Assembly: GCA_017408685.1 (NCBI GenBank)
Contig: JAFQUE010000009.1
Span: 1-64,000, forward strand
DNA length: 64,000 nucleotides
Source: Bacteroidaceae bacterium
GTDB lineage: Bacteria; Bacteroidota; Bacteroidia; Bacteroidales; Bacteroidaceae
Reading direction: 5' to 3'
Shown: positions 57,720 through 64,000 of the stretch, piece after piece
Position numbering within the stretch: the first letter of the stretch is position 1
Layout of the letters: the number at the start of each line of letters is the position of its first letter
Program-made: the position numbers and the translations under genes
The notes under the pieces: model-generated
Told to the model about the DNA's origin: nothing
Database searches by the model: none
What the model saw: the letters and a program-made list of their open reading frames with translations, nothing else

Positions 57720-58781
57720 ATGAGAAAGATTTTTTCATCAGTCGTGACATTGGCTGTTGCCCTTGCAATGATTGCTTGTGGCGGTAATTCCAATAAGATA
57801 GGTCGTGAATCCCAGGAACTTGCCGGTGCCGGTGCTACATTCCCTCTTCCGTTCTACAATGTGGTGTTCGAGCAGTTCGGACAAGTGAATGGCGACCAGG
57901 TTGCATACGGTGGCATAGGTTCTGGTGGTGGAGTGCGGAACTTGCGCGACAAAATTGTCGATTTTGCCGGCAGTGATGCTTTCCTCTCTGACAAAGAGTT
58001 GGCCGAGATGGCTCCAGTAGTGCATGTACCGACCTGTATGGGTGCTGTCGTCCTTGCATATAATCTTGATGGAGTCAATGAATTGAAATTATCAGGTGAG
58101 ATTATCGCAGATATCTTTGCCGGTAATATCAAGATGTGGAACGATGAACGTCTGGTGGCGCTCAATCCTGATGTAGAACTTCCGGCTGAGGCAATTATCC
58201 CTGTATATCGTTCAGATGGCTCGGGTACGACATTCGTTTTTACCGATTACCTTACGAAGGTCAGTCCAATGTGGGCTTTGGAATATGGTGCAGGTAAATC
58301 CGTTGACTTCCCGTCGGGTCAGGCTGCAAAGGGTAATCCTGGCGTGGCAGGTGTCATCAAGCAGACAAAGAATACAATCGGCTATGTTGGTTCGGAGTAT
58401 GCCTTTGCACAGAAAATACCTTATGCACATATTGAGAATCAACGAGGCGAGTTTGTCCTGCCATCATCGGAAACAATCTCGGCAGCAGCGTCGGGCGAAA
58501 TACCTGCCGATACCCGCTGCTCGATTACAAATTCTGTTGCGGTCGGCGCATATCCCATTTCAACCTTCACGTGGATGATTATCTACAAGGAGCAGAACTA
58601 CTCTGACCGTACAAGAGAACAGGCAGAGGCTACACTCGACCTTCTGAGATACATCCTCTCGGACGAGGCGCAACATATTACATCTGAGGTGCATTATGCT
58701 CCGCTACCCGCCAAGGCCAAGGAGTTGAGTATGGAGAATCTGAAGACCGTCACATATGATGGAGTCTCAATACTGCAATAA
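57720..58781 (+). CDS. pstS: phosphate ABC transporter, substrate-binding lipoprotein
   Basis: A 353-residue lipoprotein (lipobox MIAC, Cys20). The phosphate-binding motif LAGAGATFPLPFYNVVFEQF is directly after the anchor, with GGIGSGGGVRNLRDKIVDFAGSDAFLSD and YRSDGSGTTFVFTDYL forming the rest of the pocket. It captures phosphate in the periplasm. It is 32 bp after the porin gene and 9 bp before pstC. Confidence 0.96.
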   Translation: MRKIFSSVVTLAVALAMIACGGNSNKIGRESQELAGAGATFPLPFYNVVFEQFGQVNGDQVAYGGIGSGGGVRNLRDKIVDFAGSDAFLSDKELAEMAPVVHVPTCMGAVVLAYNLDGVNELKLSGEIIADIFAGNIKMWNDERLVALNPDVELPAEAIIPVYRSDGSGTTFVFTDYLTKVSPMWALEYGAGKSVDFPSGQAAKGNPGVAGVIKQTKNTIGYVGSEYAFAQKIPYAHIENQRGEFVLPSSETISAAASGEIPADTRCSITNSVAVGAYPISTFTWMIIYKEQNYSDRTREQAEATLDLLRYILSDEAQHITSEVHYAPLPAKAKELSMENLKTVTYDGVSILQ

Positions 58782-58790
58782 CAGAACATC

Positions 58791-59648
58791 ATGAACGATA
58801 AGTTATACAAAATCCTGCTGTTCGCGGCTGCATTGATAATGCCGATAGTGTGCGGGGGCGTAGTCTACGCCCTCGTCACTGACGCATACGATGCGTTCGA
58901 GCATTTCGGGTTCTTTAAGTTTCTGACCTCATCGGAGTGGAGTTACACCGAGGGAGCGGAGCAGTATGGTGCGCTGCCGTTCATTACAGGCACGTTGATG
59001 ACAACCATGTTGGCACTCCTCTTTTGCATACCGTTCTCACTGCCTGTGGCGCTGTTTGTCGGGGAATACTTCAAAGGCACAAAGGTGGCTTCTGTTTTAA
59101 GTACTGTCACCGACCTTTTGGCAGGTATCCCTTCAATCATCTATGGTTTGTGGGGCTTCTACACTTTGCGTCCTCTGATTATGGAACTCGATATTTCGCC
59201 GCAGGGCTCGGGCATATTGACCGCCTCGCTGGTGTTGGCCATTATGATTGTACCTTATGCCGCCTCGCTCAGTGCGGAGTTCATAAAAATGGTCCCCAAT
59301 GATTTGAAAGAGGGTGCGTATAGTCTGGGAGCAACTCGTGCCGAGGTTATCCGTAAGGTGGTATTTCCCGTTGCCGGTTCGGGTATCTTCTCATCGTATG
59401 TCCTGGCGATTGGTCGTGCATTGGGCGAGACAATGACCGTAACAATGCTTATCGGCAACACGAACAATATCCCGGATTCAATAACATCTACGGGTAACTC
59501 AATGGCGTCAATTATCGCTAACCAATTCGGTGAGGCAGATGATTTACGCCTCTCGTCACTGATTGCCATAGGCCTGATACTGTTCCTTATTACGGCATTT
59601 ATCAATCTTATAGGCAAAATGATGATTAAACGAGCAAGAATAGCATAA
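58791..59648 (+). CDS. pstC: phosphate ABC transporter permease
   Basis: A 285-residue permease with six hydrophobic helices. The EAA-type loop that contacts the ATPase is seen in NDLKEGAYSLGATRAEVIRKVVFPVAGSGIFSSYVLAIGRALGETMTV. The ALGETM segment is the PstC-type signature. It is separated by 2 bp from pstA. Confidence 0.95.
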   Translation: MNDKLYKILLFAAALIMPIVCGGVVYALVTDAYDAFEHFGFFKFLTSSEWSYTEGAEQYGALPFITGTLMTTMLALLFCIPFSLPVALFVGEYFKGTKVASVLSTVTDLLAGIPSIIYGLWGFYTLRPLIMELDISPQGSGILTASLVLAIMIVPYAASLSAEFIKMVPNDLKEGAYSLGATRAEVIRKVVFPVAGSGIFSSYVLAIGRALGETMTVTMLIGNTNNIPDSITSTGNSMASIIANQFGEADDLRLSSLIAIGLILFLITAFINLIGKMMIKRARIA

Positions 59649-59650
59649 CT

Positions 59651-60517
59651 ATGAATAAATCGAAAATCAGAAATCGTTTGGCAAAAGATAAGGCGTTGCT
59701 GTGGGCTGTATGCCTACTGGCCGCACTTACGGCTGTTCCTCTGTTTGCCATTTTGGGAGAGGTGTTTATGCGTGGCTATGACCAACTCTCGTGGTCGTTC
59801 TTTACGGAACCTACACCAACTGCGTACAAGGCCATGAAAGCAATAGAGGCCGGCGAGCCCATTCCCGGCGGTATTGCAAACGGAATTGTGGGAACAATGC
59901 TTATGCTTGGTATGGCTGCCGTTGTGGCAATTCCTATAGGAATCCTTTGCGGTGCATTTCTGGCGGAGAATCCCAAGAACAGGTTTGCCCAAACCGTAAG
60001 TTATCTTACCGACCTGTTGCAAGGAACACCTTCGGTCATTATTGGTATTGTAGTCTATATATGGGTGGTTGTACCTATGAAAGGTTACTCGGCCATTGCA
60101 GGCAGTGTGGCACTCTTCATTATGATGTTGCCGCTCATTATCCGTTCAACCGAGGAGACATTGAAGATTTTGCCTGCGTCGCTCAAGGAGGCGGGGTTGG
60201 CTCTCGGCGGCAACCGTGCCCGTGTAATGCTTAAAGTACAGCTCCCCGCGGCTTTCGGTGGTATCTTCACGGGTGTTTTGCTGGCTATCTCACGTGTAAT
60301 CGGTGAGACGGCCCCGCTTATGTTCACTGCGCTCGGTTGCTCGTTTATCCGCTTTGCGGTTGACAAACCGATATCTGCGGTACCTCTGCTTATATGGGAG
60401 TTCTTCAACGACCCCAACCTGCAGGAACTCATTTGGGGAGCCTCGCTCTTCCTCTTGTTGTTTGTTTTAACTTTGAATCTTTTATCTAAGTATCTTGCAA
60501 AGAAATGGAACCAGTAA
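59651..60517 (+). CDS. pstA: phosphate ABC transporter permease
   Basis: A 288-residue permease. LKEAGLALGGNRARVMLKVQLPAAFGGIFTGVLLAISRVIGETAPLMFTALG contains the EAA loop and the RxIGETAPL signature of PstA. It forms the channel with PstC. Its last 13 bases overlap the start of pstB. Confidence 0.95.
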   Translation: MNKSKIRNRLAKDKALLWAVCLLAALTAVPLFAILGEVFMRGYDQLSWSFFTEPTPTAYKAMKAIEAGEPIPGGIANGIVGTMLMLGMAAVVAIPIGILCGAFLAENPKNRFAQTVSYLTDLLQGTPSVIIGIVVYIWVVVPMKGYSAIAGSVALFIMMLPLIIRSTEETLKILPASLKEAGLALGGNRARVMLKVQLPAAFGGIFTGVLLAISRVIGETAPLMFTALGCSFIRFAVDKPISAVPLLIWEFFNDPNLQELIWGASLFLLLFVLTLNLLSKYLAKKWNQ

Positions 60518-61272
60518 CACCAATACTTGAATTCAATAAGACTTGTGTATCATATACCAAGCAGACAATGGCAGTAAAGTATGTATCGGCAGCCATTGAC
60601 AGAAACACGATAACTGCCATAATGGGCCCCTCGGGCTGTGGAAAATCCACCCTATTGAGGGCTGTGAACCTAATGCACAACCTCTATCCGAATATCCGTG
60701 TCGATGGCGAAATTCTGTTGAATGGCGAGAATATCCTCTCAATGGAACCAATCGATGTACGTCGCCGTGTGGGCATGGTCTTTCAACGTCCTGCGCCGTT
60801 CCCCACTATGAGCATATACGATAATGTGCTTTCGGGTTATGCGCTCAACGGTATCCGTTTGTCGAAAACCGAAAAAGATGAAACCGTTGAACGTTGCTTG
60901 AAGAGCGTAGCACTGTGGGATGAGGTCAAGGATGTCCTGAACAAGAAAGGTACATTCCTTTCGGGTGGTCAGCAGCAGCGTCTGTGTATTGCACGTGCAT
61001 TGGCCATGAAACCCGATGTGCTGTTGATGGACGAGCCGACATCGGCACTCGACCCCATTGCAACGGCGCATATCGAGGAACTGATGTCGGAACTTCAAAA
61101 CAAGGTGACAATCCTTATCGTTACCCACAATATGGGTCAGGCAATGCGAATATCCTCAAAGTCGATGTTTATGTACCTTGGCGAGTTGGTTGAGTATGGT
61201 GATACCGCGACGATGTTCTCCAACCCCTCGGATGAGCGAACCAAAGCCTACCTCACCGGCAAGATGGGATAA
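60505..61272 (+). CDS. pstB: phosphate ABC transporter ATPase
   Basis: A 255-residue ATPase. Walker A GPSGCGKST, Q-loop VGMVFQRPAPFPTMSI, signature LSGGQQQRLCIARAL, Walker B VLLMDEPTSALDP and H-loop IVTHNM are intact. The 'NxLNxL'-like insert seen in some PstB is normal here. No phoU follows; a convergent cytochrome biogenesis gene begins 18 bp on. Confidence 0.97.
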   Translation: MEPVTPILEFNKTCVSYTKQTMAVKYVSAAIDRNTITAIMGPSGCGKSTLLRAVNLMHNLYPNIRVDGEILLNGENILSMEPIDVRRRVGMVFQRPAPFPTMSIYDNVLSGYALNGIRLSKTEKDETVERCLKSVALWDEVKDVLNKKGTFLSGGQQQRLCIARALAMKPDVLLMDEPTSALDPIATAHIEELMSELQNKVTILIVTHNMGQAMRISSKSMFMYLGELVEYGDTATMFSNPSDERTKAYLTGKMG

Positions 61273-61289
61273 TTGTCTTATCCTCATTA

Positions 61290-63482
61290 TCATGCATAAC
61301 TGTGCATGCCGCCGAGGATGAAGTTCACACCGAAGTAGGTTATAAGCACCGTCAGGAATGCCACAATGCAGTATATGTGGAAGAACATCGGGCGGCGCAT
61401 TGCCTTTATTGAACCGCTGTGCAGTGTGGCGCTGTAGACAAGCATTGTGATGAGTGCCCACACCTCCTTGGGGTCCCAGCCCCAGTAGCGCCCCCATGAT
61501 ATATTTGCCCACACTGCACCGATGAATATTCCGGCAGTGAGCAGGAACACGGCGGGATAGAGCATGAGGGTGCTTGTCCGTTGCAGTGCGGCAATCTCCT
61601 CTTCTCTATTCTTGCGTGTTGTCTTCATTATCACTGCAGCAATACCGTTAAGCATGGTGAATGCCAACAGTGTGTATGCAATCATTATCACCAGTACGTG
61701 TATGCATAGCAGCGGCGACTGCAGTACGGGCATGAGCGGGGTAATCTGCGGTGTAACCTCACCCATGGTGGCGACTAACAGCGTGAGGCCGCATACAATG
61801 TAACCGAATGGCAACATCATCCTTGTTTTGCCAAAAAGGGTTGTACCCAGTATACTGCACCATGCCATGAATGTCATTGTCTCATGACCGTTTGACAGCG
61901 GCACATGTCCGCTAATGTGCCAGCGCAGGAGTATCTGCAATGTCAGGTATGTAACAATACCCCATGCAACGGTTTTCAGTATAATGGCGGCAATACGCTT
62001 TGCCTTACTCTCTTTTGTATGCACGCACATTATGAAAAAGAGTACAAGACCTATTGTGAGGCATGCCATTGCAAGCTCGCGGTTGCCGTTTGTGCTGTTG
62101 TACAGTTTTTCGGCCTTGAATGTGACCTCCGAAGGAATGCTCATGTCGCCTTCCTTTATTTGGTATTTTCTTATTTTTGCTGTTATTGCCTTTACGCCTT
62201 CATAGTCGTGCATTGCGACCTTCTCGGCAACAAGGTTCATGCTCTTGCCAATGAACAGTTGTTTTTCATGTGGAATGTCGAAAGGTAGCGTATCGGCAAA
62301 TGAATACCATATTACTTCTCCTGTTGCAGGGTCGGTGTGTGGGAAAATTTTCAACAAAGTTCCCGTGCATAGCATACTGATAATGCTGAATTTCTCGTTG
62401 GCCGAAGCAAAATTCTTTATTTCCGGATTATTCCCTTTGCGCAGGACTGTTTCCAACTTATAACCGTTGCGGTTTGTGAAATCGGTCAGTGCGGCATAGT
62501 TGCCTATTATGCCAAGCGCACTCTTCGTCTCTTTACCCTTAATCTTTATCATGGGCTCGTTTTTCCACTCATCGTAGTAAAAGAACCAGCCGCAGAGGAC
62601 CTGTTCGGCCGTGTACCCCTTGTAACTCTTTTTGCCATATACCTTTGCGGTAAAGTCAAGGGCGAGTGTCTGCAAAGGGCATATGCGGCCGTTGTAGTGT
62701 ACATGAATGTCGCAGAATATCTCTGCAACATCCCGGGGCAGTGTCTGTGGCGCTCCATGGGCATTGGCTGTTGACGCCGCTATCATCAGCAACGCGGCGC
62801 CACCCCTGCGCAATGCAGCGCGGAAGCGGTTGCCCGGCTGCATAAAGAAGAGCAGCATTGACAGCAGCAGGAGTGCATAGCCTGCATATGTAATCCCTAT
62901 TCCCCACGGGTCGTGTGACACGATAAGGAATGTGCCTTTCTCATCGTTGTCGTAGCCCGATTGGTAAAAACGGTATCCTCGGTGCTTGAATATGTTGTTC
63001 ATGGATACTGTTCCCTCAATTCGCCCATTGTCATATATTACAATGGTGCTCACGAAGTCCATGGGCGTCTGTGTGCCGGCATACCGTGTTACTTCAAAAT
63101 CATGAAGTGAAATGCTGAAGGGGAACTTTTCTATACTGCCGTTGTCAAGTACATACTGGTTGGTGTATTCACCCACCCGCAGGTGTGTCTGTCCCTGCTT
63201 GCCTGTGGCGTGTGTTATAAGTGCACCGGCAAGGATTACTGCAAAGGCAAGGTGCAGGCATAGTGTAACCGGTTGCTTGTGCAGTTTGCGCTGTAGGATA
63301 TAAACAATGGCAGAGAGTGCTGCAACTGTCCATAGTGCAATCATCCAGTGGGCACGGTAGATATTCTCTAATGCATATTCCGTGCCATACAGTTTCTCCA
63401 TTATGGTGGCGACCATAAGAATGGCTGTTATAATGGCAAAAAGACCGAATGAAAGGTATTTGAACAGTTTTTCTCGTCTCAT
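61290..63482 (-). CDS. fused ResB/CcsA cytochrome c biogenesis protein
   Basis: From ATG 63482 (MRREKLFKYLSFGLFAIITAILMVATIMEKLYGTEYA) 730 residues. The first part is ResB-like: two helices, a periplasmic stretch with FPFSISLHDFEVTRY, and a further helix. The middle is a ~200-residue periplasmic segment. The last ~270 residues are CcsA-like with the heme-handling WGRYWGWDPKEVWALI (WWD-type) motif, and helices with conserved His (HLA, HVLVIMIAYTLLAF, LHSGSI). It attaches heme to apocytochromes c in the System II pathway. The fused form is usual in Bacteroidetes. A start seven codons upstream is possible. Confidence 0.92.
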   Translation of the reverse strand: MRREKLFKYLSFGLFAIITAILMVATIMEKLYGTEYALENIYRAHWMIALWTVAALSAIVYILQRKLHKQPVTLCLHLAFAVILAGALITHATGKQGQTHLRVGEYTNQYVLDNGSIEKFPFSISLHDFEVTRYAGTQTPMDFVSTIVIYDNGRIEGTVSMNNIFKHRGYRFYQSGYDNDEKGTFLIVSHDPWGIGITYAGYALLLLSMLLFFMQPGNRFRAALRRGGAALLMIAASTANAHGAPQTLPRDVAEIFCDIHVHYNGRICPLQTLALDFTAKVYGKKSYKGYTAEQVLCGWFFYYDEWKNEPMIKIKGKETKSALGIIGNYAALTDFTNRNGYKLETVLRKGNNPEIKNFASANEKFSIISMLCTGTLLKIFPHTDPATGEVIWYSFADTLPFDIPHEKQLFIGKSMNLVAEKVAMHDYEGVKAITAKIRKYQIKEGDMSIPSEVTFKAEKLYNSTNGNRELAMACLTIGLVLFFIMCVHTKESKAKRIAAIILKTVAWGIVTYLTLQILLRWHISGHVPLSNGHETMTFMAWCSILGTTLFGKTRMMLPFGYIVCGLTLLVATMGEVTPQITPLMPVLQSPLLCIHVLVIMIAYTLLAFTMLNGIAAVIMKTTRKNREEEIAALQRTSTLMLYPAVFLLTAGIFIGAVWANISWGRYWGWDPKEVWALITMLVYSATLHSGSIKAMRRPMFFHIYCIVAFLTVLITYFGVNFILGGMHSYA

Positions 63483-63592
63483 TGTAGATTTCCTGGTACG
63501 CAAATATAGTTACAAAGCGGCAAAAATAATAAACAGCTTCTTATATTTCTCGCTTGTTATAACTATCTTCGCAAAACAATATTGCAAATTGT

Positions 63593-64000
63593 ATGAAAAA
63601 GATACTTGTAATCAACGGCCCTAACCTCAATATGCTTGGGTTGCGTGAACCGGCTCTCTATGGCGCAAAGGACTTTAAGGCTCTCCAGCAGTTTATAATC
63701 TCTGCGGCAGAGGAACTCTCGTTAAATATCGAACTGTTCCAGTCGAACCATGAAGGGGCGATTGTAGATAAAATTCAGGCAGCATACGGTGTCTTTGACG
63801 GCATTCTCATAAATCCGGCGGCATATACTCACACCAGCGTGGCAATACTTGACGCACTCAAGGCGGTGGCATTGCCTACAGTGGAGGTCCATCTCACTGA
63901 CATTTCTACCCGTGAGGAGTTCCGCCGTTTCTCTTTTGTGTCGCTCTATGCCCAAAAGACTGTCTGCGGGAAGGGATTCGACGGTTACAAGGAGGGATTG
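63593..64000 (+). CDS. aroQ: 3-dehydroquinate dehydratase type II (3' end outside window)
   Basis: The first 136 codons of an enzyme usually 140-150 residues long, so only a few codons are missing. The signatures are MKKILVINGPNLNMLGLREPALYG (catalytic Arg and Tyr), SNHEGAIVDKI, ILINPAAYTHTSVAILDAL and VEVHLTDISTREEFRRFS. It dehydrates 3-dehydroquinate to 3-dehydroshikimate, acting after AroB. It is ~11 kb from the main aromatic cluster and is divergent from the ResB/CcsA gene, with TATCTTCG (one mismatch from TAnnTTTG) about 21 bp before the start. Confidence 0.96.
   Translation, partial: MKKILVINGPNLNMLGLREPALYGAKDFKALQQFIISAAEELSLNIELFQSNHEGAIVDKIQAAYGVFDGILINPAAYTHTSVAILDALKAVALPTVEVHLTDISTREEFRRFSFVSLYAQKTVCGKGFDGYKEGL

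Noticed and set aside
61267..61283. Short hairpin GGATAA-TTGTC-TTATCC between pstB and the ResB/CcsA gene
   Set aside because: It is only six pairs, mostly A-T, and lies partly inside the pstB stop region; too weak to call a terminator.

Overview
The window looks like chromosome from a gut-type Bacteroidales bacterium. The evidence is the Bacteroidetes -7 promoter motif (TAnnTTTG) ahead of several genes, poor Shine-Dalgarno sites, and family content typical of the order: a DUF2723 membrane protein, a DUF4290 protein, a GH109-type Gfo/Idh/MocA protein, a BspA-type leucine-rich repeat protein, DUF3472, and a fused ResB/CcsA. The gene run rseP-dxr-M23-rimM-murA-DUF4290 is also one I associate with this order. 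I saw no rRNA, tRNA, CRISPR array, integrase or transposase.

Region 1 (1-1.6 kb) is the end of a glycosyltransferase (surface polysaccharide) locus. Region 2 (1.6-16.9 kb) is accessory, all on the minus strand and mostly unrecognised. It carries a MoxR ATPase with a DUF2201-type VWA protein, a second AAA+ ATPase, a PD-(D/E)XK nuclease-like protein, a leucine-rich repeat protein, a protein with a degenerate sigma-70 region 2, and several small unknowns. Three transcription units in it share a gapless 45-bp promoter element, placed 88-93 bp before each start codon, so the whole 15 kb behaves like one regulon. It is also decaying: one gene is split by an in-frame TAA, another is shifted at a homopolymer, and a stub of an XRE regulator gene remains. 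This is the best candidate for an undescribed system.

Region 3 (17-29 kb) is housekeeping: fabK, nadB, a PBP4-type peptidase, queG, a polysaccharide deacetylase, the DUF2723 protein and priA. Region 4 (29.1-31.3 kb) is a row of four small lipoproteins, three built from one, four and one copies of the same ~80-residue helical unit. Region 5 (31.3-40.5 kb) is a long minus-strand run: tsaB, DUF4290, murA, rimM, degenerate M23, dxr, rseP, a serpin lipoprotein and alkaline phosphatase. Region 6 (40.7-46.6 kb) holds yicC-gmk-nadD-MORN, DUF3472 and the GH109-type gene. Region 7 (46.8-52.3 kb) is an aromatic amino acid cluster (DAHP synthase, tyrA, aroB, aroA, pheA), with aroQ at the far right edge. 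Region 8 (52.6-61.3 kb) is a phosphate regulon: sensor kinase and response regulator, a Na/Pi cotransporter with PhoU domain, a porin, and pstSCAB. Two promoters there carry tandem 11-bp Pho-box-like repeats at identical spacing. A ResB/CcsA fusion and the start of aroQ end the window.

Two non-coding repeat families stand out. One is a ~100-125 bp imperfect palindrome with an invariant hairpin core and compensatory stem changes (one copy near 21.3 kb, two near 52.3-52.5 kb). The other is the widespread GTCATYYTGAGYGAA-type repeat (14.5 kb and an inverted pair at 51.0 kb).
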